A stretch of 64,000 nt of DNA from Streptomyces sp. NBC_01471 (GCF_041438865.1 NZ_CP109450.1:2087001-2151000), one strand, 5' to 3'. Positions 35,601-44,529 are shown, counted from the first letter of the stretch. The notes: generated from the letters alone by a model not told the origin. Translations and numbers: made by a program.

Positions 35601-36321
35601 GAAGGCCCAGGAGGAGGCGCTGCGCACCGCCACCGAGGCCGAGGCGCAGGCCGACACGATGGTCGGTGCGGCCCGTCAGGAGGCCGACCGGATCACCGCG
35701 GGGGCGACCGTCGAGGGCAACAGCCTGGTGGAGCGGTCCCGTACGGACGCCGACGAGCTGCTCGTCGGCGCGCGCCGGGACGCGACCGCCATAAGAGAGC
35801 GGTCCGAGGAGCTGCGGGACCGGGTGACGGCCGAGATCGAGGAGCTGCACGAGCGGGCCCGCCGCGAGACCGCCGAGCAGCTGAGGTCGGCGGGCGAACG
35901 CGTCGACAAGCTGCTGAAGGCGGCCGCCGACCAGCAGGCCGAGGCCGAGGCGAAGGCCAAGGAGCTGGTGTCCGACGCCGAGTCGGAGGCGGCCAGTGTC
36001 CGGATCTCCGCCGTCAAACGGGCCGAGGCCCTTCTGAAGGAGGCCGAGCAGAAGAAGGCCGGTCTGATACAGGAGGCCGAGAAGCTCAAGTCGGACGCCG
36101 CGACCGAATCGGACCATCTCATCGAGGAAGCCACCCGCGAGCACGATGTGCTGATGCGCCGCCGGCAGGACATCCAGGCCGAAATCTCCCGTGTCCAGGA
36201 CGTACTCGAGGCGTTGGAATCCTTTGAGGCGCCGACCGGGAGCGGCAAGACCGCAGACGGCGTCAAGGCAGGTGCGGCGGCAGGGGGAACTCGTTCGAGC
36301 GGCAAGCCCTCTGATGGCTAG
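32602..36321 (+). CDS. scy: Scy, long coiled-coil hyphal-tip scaffold
   Basis: Organises the apical growth complex of Streptomyces hyphae with DivIVA and FilP. The product is about 1239 aa (Scy of S. coelicolor, SCO5397, is about 1326), nearly entirely coiled coil after a short N-terminal YERQESHRAEDDHLSRFEAEM segment. The long part is made of repeated AEAERLRxEAxE-type units, extremely rich in Ala, Glu, Arg; family literature describes a 51-residue hendecad-based periodicity. I use the GTG at 32602, with GGGA upstream and where conservation starts; a GTG at 32569 adds eleven residues. It is followed by filP. Its extreme base composition creates long false open frames on the other strand. Confidence 0.92.
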   Translation: MRGYERQESHRAEDDHLSRFEAEMDRLKTEREKAVQHAEDLGYQVEVLRAKLHEARRNLASRPAYDQADIGYQAEQLLRNAQVQADQLRTDAERELREARAQTQRILQEHAEHQARLQAELHSEAVTRRQRLDQELSERRQTVESHVNENVAWAEQLRARTESQARRLMDESRAEAEQSLAAARAEAERLVTEARQRLGSEAESARSEADTILRRARAEAERLLTAASTQAQEATTHAEQLRTSTTAESDQARRQAAELSRGAEQRVQEAERALREARAEAEKVLTEAKDAAAKQLTTADSVNEQRTRTAKAEIARLVGEATKDAEALKAEAQQALEDARGTAERMVTEAGDKARTAAAEDTAAQLAKAARTAEEVLTKASEDARSTTRAAAEEAERIRHEAEAEAARLSDEAAESAAQLKGAAKDDTKEYRAKTVELQDEARRLRGEAEQLRSDAVAEGERIRGEARREAVQQIEEAARTAEELLAKATADADEVRSAATAESERVRAEAVERATTLRTQAEETLERTRAEAERLSAEAEEHAEETRTQAEEAAGALREENERGIEARRAEAADELARLHTEAEERLSAAETALADARTEAQRLRKETADETERLRTEAAERVRALRAQAEQEAERLRDEAAADASQARAEGENIAVRLRGEATAEAERLKSEAQDSADRMRAEAAAAAERVGTEAQEALAAAQEEANRRRREAEETLTSARGEAEQERTQARGQSEELLASARKRVEEAQAEAARLVEEADRRAGELVSAAEQTAQQVRDSVAGLQDQAEQEITGLRSAAEHAAERTRTEAQEEADRLRSDAHAERERASGDASRIRSVAQEESEAAKSLAERTVSEAIAESDKLRSDTAEYAQRMRTEASDAVASAEQDAARARADAREDANRIRSDAAGQADALIAEASGESERMRAEAAETVGSAQQAAERIRAEAERVRTDAAAAAEQLRAEAQSESDRVLDEAREVAAKRRADAAEQADQLMSKAQEEALRTATEAEAQADTMVGAARQEADRITAGATVEGNSLVERSRTDADELLVGARRDATAIRERSEELRDRVTAEIEELHERARRETAEQLRSAGERVDKLLKAAADQQAEAEAKAKELVSDAESEAASVRISAVKRAEALLKEAEQKKAGLIQEAEKLKSDAATESDHLIEEATREHDVLMRRRQDIQAEISRVQDVLEALESFEAPTGSGKTADGVKAGAAAGGTRSSGKPSDG

Positions 36322-36435
36322 CCACTCAAAAGGCTGGACATTCTCCAGATCAAACCGGCATCCGCTCGATGACACGCCGCTTCGGCCCCTAGGATTCCCC
36401 CTATCACCTCACCGGTCTCATTCGACAGGAACCCC

Positions 36436-37374
36436 ATGAGCGACACTTCCTCCCCATTCGGCTTCGAGCTCGTGCGGCGTGGTTACGACCGCGGTCAGGT
36501 GGATGACCGCATTACCAAGCTCGTCGCCGACCGTGACAGCGCTCTGGCACGGATCACCTCTCTGGAAAAGCGCATCGAGGAACTCCACCTCGAGACGCAG
36601 AACGCGCAGGCCCAGGTCAACGACGCGGAGCCGTCGTACGCGGGTCTCGGCGCGCGCGTCGAGAAGATCCTCCGGCTGGCCGAGGAGGAGGCGAAGGACC
36701 TCCGTGAGGAGGCCCGTCGCGCGTCCGAGCAGCACCGCGAGCTCGCCGAGTCGGCCGCCCAGCAGGTCCGCAACGACGCCGAGTCCTTCGCCGCCGAGCG
36801 CAAGGCGAAGGCCGAGGACGAAGGCGTCCGGATCGTCGAGAAGGCCAAGGGCGAAGCGTCCACGCTGCGCTCCGAGGCCCAGAAGGACGCGCAGTCCAAG
36901 CGTGAGGAGGCCGACGCGCTCTTCGAGGAGACCCGCGCCAAGGCCGCCCAGGCCGCCGCGGACTTCGAGACGAACCTGGCCAAGCGCCGCGAGCAGTCGG
37001 AGCGTGACCTGGCCTCGCGTCAGGCCAAGGCCGAGAAGCGTCTGGCCGAGATCGAGCACCGCGCCGAGCAGCTCCGTCTGGAGGCGGAGAAGCTGCGTAC
37101 GGACGCCGAGCGCCGCGCCCGTCAGACGGTGGAGACGGCTCAGCGCCAGGCCGAGGACATCGTGGCCGACGCGAACGCCAAGGCCGACCGGATCCGCAGC
37201 GAATCGGAGCGCGAGCTGGCGGCGCTCACCAACCGCCGCGACTCGATCAACGCGCAGCTGACCAACGTCCGCGAGATGCTGGCCACGCTGACCGGTGCCG
37301 CGGTCGCCGCGGCCGGTGCGCCGGCCGACGAGGAGCCGGCCTCCCGCGGGGTCCCGGCCCAGCAGACCCGCTGA
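36436..37374 (+). CDS. filP: FilP intermediate-filament-like protein
   Basis: A coiled-coil protein that forms cytoskeletal networks behind the hyphal tip and contributes to rigidity; it interacts with DivIVA and Scy. The product is 312 aa, close to the 310 aa of S. coelicolor FilP (SCO5396). The N-terminal FGFELVRRGYDRGQVDDRI resembles the DivIVA-type membrane/partner motif. Then come a long heptad-rich rod (about 25-290) and a short Ala/Pro-rich tail. The ATG at 36436 has AGGAA upstream. It is 114 bases after scy and ends at a strong terminator. Confidence 0.95.
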   Translation: MSDTSSPFGFELVRRGYDRGQVDDRITKLVADRDSALARITSLEKRIEELHLETQNAQAQVNDAEPSYAGLGARVEKILRLAEEEAKDLREEARRASEQHRELAESAAQQVRNDAESFAAERKAKAEDEGVRIVEKAKGEASTLRSEAQKDAQSKREEADALFEETRAKAAQAAADFETNLAKRREQSERDLASRQAKAEKRLAEIEHRAEQLRLEAEKLRTDAERRARQTVETAQRQAEDIVADANAKADRIRSESERELAALTNRRDSINAQLTNVREMLATLTGAAVAAAGAPADEEPASRGVPAQQTR

Positions 37375-37425
37375 CCCGCCGCCCCTCCCGCGGGGCCGCG
37401 TCCGCACACCTCCGCGCCGATCCGT

Positions 37426-37477
37426 GGCGCACAGCAAGCCCCCCGTCATTCCGGTGGCGGGGGGCTTGCTGTGCGCC
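37426..37477 (+). terminator. 20-bp hairpin terminator after filP
   Basis: GGCGCACAGCAAGCCCCCCG pairs perfectly with its complement at 37458-37477 around a 12-base loop. It starts 51 bases past the filP stop and insulates scy-filP from the ABC exporter genes. Confidence 0.9.
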
Positions 37478-37571
37478 TAGCGTTGCCCCGTGCTGCCCTC
37501 AGGATTCCGCGGCCCGGCCGGGGGCAGGGGGAAGGCCAGGCGAATCACCCGAAACGACGAGGCGGAACGCA

Positions 37572-38597
37572 GTGATCGAACTCTCGGGGCTGACCAAACG
37601 TTATGGCGAGAAGACGGCGGTCGACCAGCTGACCTTCAACGTACGGCCGGGCATCGTCACCGGCTTCCTGGGGCCGAACGGCGCCGGGAAGTCCACCACG
37701 ATGCGCATGGTCCTCGGCCTGGACAACCCCACGGGGGGCGATGTCCGGATCGACGGCAAGCACTACGCGGACCTGAAGGACCCGCTGCGGCACATCGGCG
37801 CGCTGCTGGACGCCAAGACGATGCACGGCGGGCGTACGGCCTACAACCACCTCCTCTGTCTCGCGCAGAGCAACGGCATCCCGGCGTCCCGGGTCGGCGA
37901 GGTGCTGGAGACCGTCGGCCTCTCGGCGGTGGCGAAGAAGCGCGCCAAGGGATTCTCGCTCGGCATGGGGCAGCGGCTCGGTATCGCGGGCGCGCTGCTC
38001 GGCGACCCCGAGATCCTGATGTTCGACGAGCCGGTGAACGGACTGGACCCCGAGGGCATCCACTGGATCCGCAACCTCATGAAGTCGCTCGCCGGTCAGG
38101 GCCGCACGATCTTCGTCTCGTCGCACCTGATGAGTGAGATGGCCCTCACCGCCGACCACCTGGTCGTCATCGGCCAGGGGCGGCTGATGGCGGACACCAG
38201 CATGGCGGATTTCATCGCGCAGAACTCGCGGTCGTACGTACGGCTGCGCTCCCCGCAGCAGGAGCAGCTCTCCGACGTGCTGCACGAGGCGGGGTACAAG
38301 CCGGTCCCGGCGGGTGACGGCACGCTCGAAGTGGACGGCACCGCAGCGGCCGACATCGGCGAACTCGCCGCCCGGCACCAGCTCGTCCTGCACGAGCTGA
38401 GTCCCCAGCAGGCTTCACTCGAAGAGGCGTTCATGCAGCTCACCGCGGAGTCGGTGGAGTACCACGCACACGACGGCGGCAACAGCACACGGCCGGGGGC
38501 ACCGCAGCAGCCGGGACAGCAGCCCGGGTGGGGCCAGAACCCGCAGCAGCCCGGGCAGCAGCCCAGGTGGGGCCAGAACCCGAAAAGGGGGGCCTGA
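37572..38597 (+). CDS. ABC exporter ATPase, pair 1
   Basis: The product is 341 aa. It has Walker A GPNGAGKST (about 34-42), signature FSLGMGQRLGIA (LGMGQ in place of the usual LSGGQ), Walker B ILMFDEPVNGLDPEG and the switch His in SSHLMSEM. The C-terminal tail has a direct repeat (QQPGQQPxWGQNP twice) rich in Gln and Pro, probably flexible. It starts with GTG at 37572. It is two bases upstream of its permease. Closely related to the ATPase at 39517-40635. Confidence 0.9.
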   Translation: MIELSGLTKRYGEKTAVDQLTFNVRPGIVTGFLGPNGAGKSTTMRMVLGLDNPTGGDVRIDGKHYADLKDPLRHIGALLDAKTMHGGRTAYNHLLCLAQSNGIPASRVGEVLETVGLSAVAKKRAKGFSLGMGQRLGIAGALLGDPEILMFDEPVNGLDPEGIHWIRNLMKSLAGQGRTIFVSSHLMSEMALTADHLVVIGQGRLMADTSMADFIAQNSRSYVRLRSPQQEQLSDVLHEAGYKPVPAGDGTLEVDGTAAADIGELAARHQLVLHELSPQQASLEEAFMQLTAESVEYHAHDGGNSTRPGAPQQPGQQPGWGQNPQQPGQQPRWGQNPKRGA

Positions 38598-38599
38598 CC

Positions 38600-39367
38600 A
38601 TGGCGGCCGCCCAGGTGATGAAGTCGGAGTGGACCAAGATCCGCTCGGTGCAGTCCACCGTCTGGACGCTGGCGAGCGCGCTGGTGGTCACGGTGGCGTT
38701 CGGGGCGCTGTTCAGCGCCCTGTCGAACTCGCAGTTCAGCAACATGAGCCGGTCGGACCGGCTCACCTTCGACCCGACGTCGGTGAGCTTCGCGGGGATC
38801 GTGCTCGGTCAGCTCGCGCTGATCGTCTTCGGGGTGCTGGTGGTCTCGAACGAGTACAGCACCGGAATGATCCGGATGTCGCTGGCGGCGGTGCCACAGC
38901 GCGCCACCTTCTACTTCAGCAAGATCGTCGTCGCCACGGTCCTCGCGTTCGTCGTCGGTGTGGTGACGAGCTTCGCGACGTACTTTCTCGGCCAGGCGCT
39001 GCTCGGCAGCCACCGTTCACATATCGGTGACCCCGGTGTGCTGCGGGCGGTCTTCGGCGCCGCGCTGTACATGACGCTGATCACGATGTTCTCGATGGGC
39101 ATCGCCTCGCTGCTGCGCAGCCCCATGCTGTCGCTGGGCATCCTGATGCCGTTCTTCTTCCTGATCTCCAACATCCTGGGGAGCGTCTCGGCCACCAAGA
39201 AGGTCGGCGAGTACCTCCCCGACCAGGCCGGGAGGCAGATCACTCAGGTGGTGTCGAGCAGTCACGACGCCCCGTACGGGCCCTGGGCCGGGCTGGGGAT
39301 CATGGCCCTGTGGGTGGTGGCCGCCGTACTCGCCGGCTATGTGCTGCTGAAGAAGCGCGACGCCTGA
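38600..39367 (+). CDS. ABC-2 exporter permease, pair 1
   Basis: The product is 255 aa with six hydrophobic helices. The N-terminal MKSEWTKIRSVQSTVWTL matches the permease of pair 2 (VASEWTKIRSVRSTMWTL), and NEYSTGMIRMSLAAVPQRATFY is the ABC-2 cytoplasmic loop after TM2. The ATG at 38600 directly follows the ATPase stop. The substrate is not known; similar pairs are commonly labelled drug or bacteriocin exporters. Confidence 0.88.
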   Translation: MAAAQVMKSEWTKIRSVQSTVWTLASALVVTVAFGALFSALSNSQFSNMSRSDRLTFDPTSVSFAGIVLGQLALIVFGVLVVSNEYSTGMIRMSLAAVPQRATFYFSKIVVATVLAFVVGVVTSFATYFLGQALLGSHRSHIGDPGVLRAVFGAALYMTLITMFSMGIASLLRSPMLSLGILMPFFFLISNILGSVSATKKVGEYLPDQAGRQITQVVSSSHDAPYGPWAGLGIMALWVVAAVLAGYVLLKKRDA

Positions 39368-39516
39368 CGTCGTTCCGGGGCGGGCGGCCGGAGACCACCG
39401 GCTCGCACGACGTGCTGGAACCGTCAAGGCCTGGATATCCTCCTCACTCATACGGGGGTGTTCGGCCGGACTCGGCCAGGCCCCGACGACACGAAAAACG
39501 TCGATGGGGCTGGAGA

Positions 39517-40635
39517 ATGATCGAGGCAGTCGGCCTGACGAAGCGCTACGGCGCCAAGACGGCCGTGTACAACCTTTCCTTCCAGGTGCGGCCCGGCACG
39601 GTGACCGGCTTCCTGGGGCCCAACGGCTCCGGGAAGTCGACCACCATGCGCATGATCCTCGGCCTCGACCAGCCGACCTCCGGCCACGTCACGATCGGCG
39701 GCCACCCCTTCCGCAAGCTGCCGAACGCCCCCCGGCAGGTCGGCGCGCTGCTCGACGCCAAGGCGGTGCACGGCGGCCGCAGCGCGCGCAGCCATCTGCT
39801 CTCGCTGGCGCAGCTCTCCGGGATCCCGGCGAGCCGGGTCGACGAGGTGCTCGGTGTGGTCGGCCTGCAGGAGGTGGCCCGGAAGCGTTCCAAGGGGTTC
39901 TCGCTCGGCATGGGGCAGCGCCTGGGCATCGCCGCCGCGCTGCTCGGCGACCCGCAGGTCCTGCTCTTCGACGAGCCCGTCAACGGCCTCGACCCGGAGG
40001 GCATCCTCTGGGTCCGCAACCTGATGAAGTCCCTTGCGGCGGAGGGCCGTACCGTCTTCGTCTCGTCGCACCTGATGAGCGAGATGGCCCTCACCGCCGA
40101 CCAGCTGATCGTGATCGGCCGGGGCCAGCTGCTCTCGGACATGAGCGTCAAGGACTTCATCTCGCACAACTCGGCCGACTTCGCGCGGGTCCGCACCCCG
40201 GACGTGCCGCAGCGCGAGAAGCTGACGGCCGCGCTCACCGAGGCCGGCGGGCAGGTCATGCCGGAGCAGGACGGGGCGCTGCGGGTGACGGGGCTGCCGC
40301 TGACACGGATCAGTGACGTCGCGCACGACGGGGACGTACGGCTGTGGGAGCTCTCCCCGCACCAGGCCTCGCTGGAGGAGGCGTACATGCGGATGACGCA
40401 GGGCGCGGTCGACTACCGCTCCACGGCGGACCAGCTGTCCGGCTTCGAGCAGCCGGGCCACCCGCTGCCCGCGCCGCCGGAGGTGCCGCAGCAGAGCTGG
40501 TACGCCCCTCCGCCGCCCGGCCCGAACCCGTACGCTCCCCCGGCTGCCGCCGCGCCCGCGCCCCCCGCCACCGGCCCCGCGGCGCCGCAGGCCGCCGCCC
40601 CCGCGCCCGCTCCCGCCCCGGAGGACCTCCGATGA
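39517..40635 (+). CDS. ABC exporter ATPase, pair 2
   Basis: The product is 372 aa, a clear paralogue of the 37572-38597 ATPase: GPNGSGKST, FSLGMGQRLGIA, LLFDEPVNGLDPEG and SSHLMSEMALTAD are nearly identical. The C-terminal tail (about 320-372) is Pro/Ala-rich (APPPPGPNPYAPP and PAPAPAPE). The ATG at 39517 has GGAG at its 5' side. The stop overlaps the permease start (ATGA). The first 200 residues match pair 1 best, so the tails evolved separately. Confidence 0.9.
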   Translation: MIEAVGLTKRYGAKTAVYNLSFQVRPGTVTGFLGPNGSGKSTTMRMILGLDQPTSGHVTIGGHPFRKLPNAPRQVGALLDAKAVHGGRSARSHLLSLAQLSGIPASRVDEVLGVVGLQEVARKRSKGFSLGMGQRLGIAAALLGDPQVLLFDEPVNGLDPEGILWVRNLMKSLAAEGRTVFVSSHLMSEMALTADQLIVIGRGQLLSDMSVKDFISHNSADFARVRTPDVPQREKLTAALTEAGGQVMPEQDGALRVTGLPLTRISDVAHDGDVRLWELSPHQASLEEAYMRMTQGAVDYRSTADQLSGFEQPGHPLPAPPEVPQQSWYAPPPPGPNPYAPPAAAAPAPPATGPAAPQAAAPAPAPAPEDLR

Positions 40636-41498
40636 CGACCCCCGCTTCCGCGCCGTTCCAGCCGCCGCAGCAGCAGCCGCCCCGCCCCCCGCAGGCCCCG
40701 TACTACGTCTCGCCGATCCCGGTGACCGACGCGCACCTCGGGCACGCCGTGGCTTCGGAGTGGACGAAGATCAGGTCGGTCCGCTCCACGATGTGGACGC
40801 TCGGCGTGCTGATCGTGCTCGTCTTCGGCATCGGCCTGCTGTCGACGGTCGCCATCAGGTCGTCCGGTTCCACCATGAACGGCACCCCCGTGCTGAGCAT
40901 GGGGTTCTTCGGTGTGCTGCTCGGCTCCATGTGCGTGATCACGCTCGGCGTGCTGACGGTGGCCTCCGAGTACGGCACCGGCATGATCCGCACGACCCTG
41001 ACCGCCTGCCCCAGCCGGGCCCGGGTGCTCGCCGCGAAGGCGATCGTCTTCTTCCTGCTGGCCTTCGTGATCCTGCTGGTGACGACCACGCTGGTCGCGA
41101 TGTTCCAGTACGCGATGCTCAAGGGGACGGGCGCCCGGACGCCGGACGGCGAACAGTGGATCCTCGCGACGTTCGGCGTCAGCCTCTACGTCGCCCTGCT
41201 GGGGCTGCTGTCGCTGGCTGTCGGCTCGCTGATCCGGCACTCGGCCGGTGCAATCACGGTCATGCTCGGGGTGGTGCTGCTCCCGCTGGTGCTGGCGCTG
41301 TTCATGTTCGCCCAGTCGCTGTCCGGCCTGCGCGACAAGCTCTTCGAGTACTCGATCCCCAACCAGCTCAGCGCGTTCTACAGCACCTCCGTCTCCAGCA
41401 CCGGCCCGTCGGGGTGGCAGCCGCTGTGGATCCTGCTCGGGGTCACGGCGGTGGTGTACGCGGGCGCGCTCGCCGCGCTCAGCAACCGGGACGTCTGA
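40632..41498 (+). CDS. ABC-2 exporter permease, pair 2
   Basis: The product is 288 aa. A Pro/Gln-rich N-terminal extension of about 35 residues precedes the shared EWTKIRSVRSTMWTL segment and six hydrophobic helices; SEYGTGMIRTTLTACPSRARVL is the cytoplasmic loop. It is translationally coupled to its ATPase. Pair 2 lies immediately downstream of pair 1 and looks like a tandem duplication followed by divergence. Confidence 0.88.
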   Translation: MTTPASAPFQPPQQQPPRPPQAPYYVSPIPVTDAHLGHAVASEWTKIRSVRSTMWTLGVLIVLVFGIGLLSTVAIRSSGSTMNGTPVLSMGFFGVLLGSMCVITLGVLTVASEYGTGMIRTTLTACPSRARVLAAKAIVFFLLAFVILLVTTTLVAMFQYAMLKGTGARTPDGEQWILATFGVSLYVALLGLLSLAVGSLIRHSAGAITVMLGVVLLPLVLALFMFAQSLSGLRDKLFEYSIPNQLSAFYSTSVSSTGPSGWQPLWILLGVTAVVYAGALAALSNRDV

Positions 41499-41521
41499 GC
41501 CGGCCGGGGCGGACAGATCCG

Positions 41522-41854
41522 TCAGTACCGCGGTGCGTTACGGGACCGCTGCACCCGTGAGGTGCGGCGGTCCTTCGCGTTCCAGCAGGCCTTGTGCCAG
41601 TGCCTGCGGTCGTCGACCCCGCCGTACTCGGGCCAGGCCACCACATGCGGCACCCCCGAGGGAATCTCCTGGTCGCAGCCGGGGCACCGGTAGCGCTTGC
41701 CCTGCGCGCTCGCCCCGCTGACCATGCGGACCGACCATTCCTCGCCCTGCCAGGACTCGGTGGCCTGGAGGCCGAAGCGGTCCGGTCCCCCACCCCTACC
41801 GACGGGCTCGCTCGGCTTCTCGCCCGCACGGGGGCGGTTGCGGCGCGGGGACAC
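41522..41854 (-). CDS. small zinc-ribbon-like protein
   Basis: The product is 110 aa, a conserved Streptomyces protein sometimes called ATP/GTP-binding. It has a basic, Arg/Pro-rich N terminus, then YRCPGCDQEIPSG and RRHWHKACW: two Cys/His pairs that could bind zinc. No nucleotide-binding motif is visible. I chose the GTG at 41854, which has GAGG six bases upstream; the longer open frame lacks conservation. It is convergent with the ABC permease gene, 23 bases apart. Confidence 0.7.
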   Translation of the reverse strand: MSPRRNRPRAGEKPSEPVGRGGGPDRFGLQATESWQGEEWSVRMVSGASAQGKRYRCPGCDQEIPSGVPHVVAWPEYGGVDDRRHWHKACWNAKDRRTSRVQRSRNAPRY

Positions 41855-42074
41855 GTAACACCTCACGGGGCAGAGCGGACAGTTTCTCGCTCGGTCCAGC
41901 CTACGGGCAGCGGAACGGCACATCCGTATCGCTCACCGTGAGAGCGTGAAAGCCCCGGGAGCCCCGCTTACCGGAAAATCACAACAACTTTGCGATGGGC
42001 CGTGCCCTTGGCACGTGTCAGGCGTTGTTGCCAATAAGGGGAGAGTCGCGTCGGCCGCAAGGAGGCAGAAGGCG

Positions 42075-43106
42075 ATGCGTGTTGGGGCATTTGTACTGGC
42101 AGCCCAGTTCCCGGGGCAGGGGCAGGAAGAGACACTGCACCGCGCGGTGCGGTCCGCCGAGGTCGCCGAGGAGTCCGGGCTCGATGCGGTCTGGCTGGCC
42201 GAGCACCATTTCGTCCCGTACGGGGTGTGCCCGTCGGCGGTGACGCTGGCCGCGATGGTGCTGGGCCGCACCCGGCGTATCCGGGTCGGTACGGCGGTGA
42301 GCGTCCTGCCGACCGTGCACCCGGTGGCGCTGGGCGAGCAGGCGGCGCTGCTGCACATCACATCGGGCGGACGGTTCAGCCTCGGGGTGGGGCGCGGCGG
42401 GCCCTGGGTGGACCTGGAGGTCTTCGGCTCCGGGCTCGGCGCGTACGAGAGCGGGTTCCCGGAGTCGCTGGATCTGCTGCTGCGGTGGCTGCGCGAATCC
42501 CGGGTGTCGGCCGACGGGGAGCGCTTCCGCTTCCGTGAGGTCGCGGTCGTACCGAGGCCGCAGGAGCTGCGGTGCGGTGACGTGCCGGGGCCCGAGGTCA
42601 TCGTGGCGTGCACCTCACCGGCCAGTGTGCGGCTCGCCGCCGAGCGCGGGCTGCCGATGCTGCTCGGGATGCACTCGGACGACGAGGAGAAGGCCGAAAT
42701 GGTCGCCCTGTGGCGAACGCACGCGCGGGCGGCGGGAGTTCCGCCCGAAACCGTGGCGGACGGCGGGCACGTGGCGGCCGGGGTGGCGCAGATCGCGGAC
42801 CGCCGGGCCGAGGCGGCGGAGACTCTGGTCAAGGCGATGCCGGGCTGGCTCAAACAGGGACTTGACGCCCACGTGACCGTCGACGGCAGGCACCGTGCGA
42901 TGCGGGACCCGGTCGCGTACACGGAGATGCTCTGCGGGATCCATCCGGTGGGCCCTCCCCGCCTGGCTGCCGACCGGCTCGCGGCCACGGCGGAGAGGAC
43001 CGGCATCACACGGTTCGCGATGCTGGTGGAGGGTTCGGGCGATGTAGCGGCCACCGAGGAGAACCTCCGGCTGATCGGAGCCGAAGTCCTTCCGCGATTG
43101 CACTGA
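42075..43106 (+). CDS. LLM-class flavin/F420-dependent oxidoreductase
   Basis: The product is 343 aa, a bacterial luciferase-like TIM barrel. Motifs are VGAFVLAAQFPGQ (strand 1), SGLDAVWLAEHHFVPYG (the EHH of luciferase-like monooxygenases) and GRFSLGVGRGG. Cofactor could be FMN or F420; this family in actinobacteria covers both. I start at the ATG at 42075 with a good AAGGAGG. Upstream frames lack similarity. It is a single gene. Confidence 0.85.
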   Translation: MRVGAFVLAAQFPGQGQEETLHRAVRSAEVAEESGLDAVWLAEHHFVPYGVCPSAVTLAAMVLGRTRRIRVGTAVSVLPTVHPVALGEQAALLHITSGGRFSLGVGRGGPWVDLEVFGSGLGAYESGFPESLDLLLRWLRESRVSADGERFRFREVAVVPRPQELRCGDVPGPEVIVACTSPASVRLAAERGLPMLLGMHSDDEEKAEMVALWRTHARAAGVPPETVADGGHVAAGVAQIADRRAEAAETLVKAMPGWLKQGLDAHVTVDGRHRAMRDPVAYTEMLCGIHPVGPPRLAADRLAATAERTGITRFAMLVEGSGDVAATEENLRLIGAEVLPRLH

Positions 43107-43178
43107 TCCGGTGGAACCGGGCGCTGCCGCTCCGGCAGCCTAGACACCTCCAGCGGTGCGGAGCGGCAGCCCGGGGCG

Positions 43179-43571
43179 TCAGCAGTCCCTGAGTTCCGGA
43201 GACTGGTTCAGTAGCTGACCCCTGATCGAGGTGAAGCGGCCGAGCCGCTCATCGACCGAGGGATCGAGCGGGAAGACCGCCACACGGTGACAGTTCTGGA
43301 ATGCCAGGCGCACCCCGAAATGCCGCTGCAGCGCTCCGCGTATCGCGTCACTCGCGAGTGCGCGCAGCAGCTGCCCGCGCGCCTGCTCATTGGGGGGAGG
43401 CGTCTGGTTGTCGGCGAACTCGCCGCCGTCGACCTTCAGCTGGACCGCCAGAGAGCTGATCATCTCCCATGCGTAGGGCAGGGAGGTCCGGACGCAGTCG
43501 ATGAAGTCGGCTTCATCGACCTCGCCTCGCTCGGCCTGTTCGAGTAGGGCCGGTGAGACGTCGAGCGACAT
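43179..43571 (-). CDS. SCO5389-family protein of unknown function
   Basis: The product is 130 aa, mostly helical and strongly conserved in Streptomyces: [56 protein letters not shown] and HRVAVFPLD. It has no signal peptide or membrane helix. The ATG at 43571 is the natural start. It is divergent from the nucS gene by 214 bases. I recognise the family but know of no function. Confidence 0.75.
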   Translation of the reverse strand: MSLDVSPALLEQAERGEVDEADFIDCVRTSLPYAWEMISSLAVQLKVDGGEFADNQTPPPNEQARGQLLRALASDAIRGALQRHFGVRLAFQNCHRVAVFPLDPSVDERLGRFTSIRGQLLNQSPELRDC

Positions 43572-43785
43572 GGGTTCTCCTCTCGCGACCCCGGAGGAGC
43601 CGGGGCCTTACGGGCAGGGGCGGGAGGATCGCGACGCAGAGTACACGCGTGACGACCTCCTGCTTCCACGGTATGCGTGCGCAGGCGCCCGCACCAGGAG
43701 AATGGGCACACAACCGGCCAATAACGAACGGGGTTGTTCAGGGCGAATCGCGTACAAGCCGCGATGTCGAGTAGCGTTGCCGACC

Positions 43786-44457
43786 ATGCGTCTCGTCATC
43801 GCCCGCTGCTCCGTCGACTATGCGGGCCGCCTCACCGCCCATCTGCCGTCCGCTCCGCGCCTGATCCTGGTCAAGGCCGACGGAAGCGTCTCGATTCATG
43901 CGGACGACAGGGCGTACAAACCCCTCAACTGGATGTCTCCGCCCTGCACTCTGAAGGAGGGGACGGGGGACGACACCGGTCAGTGGACGGTCGTGAACAA
44001 GGCGGGCGAGAAGCTCATCATCACGATGGAGGAGGTCCTCCACGACTCCTCGCACGAGCTGGGCGTCGACCCGGGGCTCATCAAGGACGGCGTGGAGGCC
44101 CACCTCCAGGAACTCCTCGCCGACCGCATCGAAACCCTCGGTGAGGGCCACACCCTGATTCGGCGTGAATACATGACGGCGATCGGCCCGGTGGACATCC
44201 TCTGCCGGGACGCGGACGGCGGGACCGTGGCCGTCGAGCTGAAGCGGCGCGGCGACATCGACGGCGTGGAGCAGCTCACCCGCTATCTGGAGCTGCTGAA
44301 CCGGGATCCCCATCTGGCCCCGGTGAAGGGCGTCTTCGCGGCGCAGGAGATCAAGCCGCAGGCCCGGGTGCTGGCCACGGACCGCGGGATCGAGTGCGTG
44401 GTGCTCGACTACGACGCGATGCGGGGCATCGAGGACGACAAGCTGCGGCTCTTCTGA
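43786..44457 (+). CDS. nucS: mismatch-specific endonuclease NucS
   Basis: Acts in the non-canonical mismatch repair of actinobacteria, which lack MutS/MutL, cutting at mispaired bases together with the beta clamp. The product is 223 aa, the usual size. The N-terminal DNA-binding domain ([19 protein letters not shown]) is followed by a RecB-like nuclease core: Asp137 (GPVDILC), Glu151 and Lys153 (VAVELKRR), QLTRYLELL. The tail LRLF is consistent with a clamp-binding end. The ATG at 43786 follows TAGCGT by nine bases with no Shine-Dalgarno. Confidence 0.93.
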   Translation: MRLVIARCSVDYAGRLTAHLPSAPRLILVKADGSVSIHADDRAYKPLNWMSPPCTLKEGTGDDTGQWTVVNKAGEKLIITMEEVLHDSSHELGVDPGLIKDGVEAHLQELLADRIETLGEGHTLIRREYMTAIGPVDILCRDADGGTVAVELKRRGDIDGVEQLTRYLELLNRDPHLAPVKGVFAAQEIKPQARVLATDRGIECVVLDYDAMRGIEDDKLRLF

Positions 44458-44475
44458 GACCGCGGGTACGGCTGA

Positions 44476-44520
44476 AGCGGAAGGCCCCGGCGGACACCGT
44501 GTCCACCGGGGCCTTCCGCT
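44476..44520. terminator. bidirectional terminator hairpin
   Basis: AGCGGAAGGCCCCGG pairs with CCGGGGCCTTCCGCT (15 bp). The loop region itself holds GGACAC-c-GTGTCC, so the structure is a nearly continuous 21-bp stem. It lies between the convergent nucS and NTPase genes. Confidence 0.9.
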
Positions 44521-44529
44521 GTGTACGTG

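Noticed and set aside
32125..36375. Open frame of about 1400 codons on the strand opposite scy
   Set aside because: It mirrors the repetitive Ala/Glu-rich scy coding sequence. Its Leu/Gly/Arg-rich translation has no known domain and arises from codon structure.
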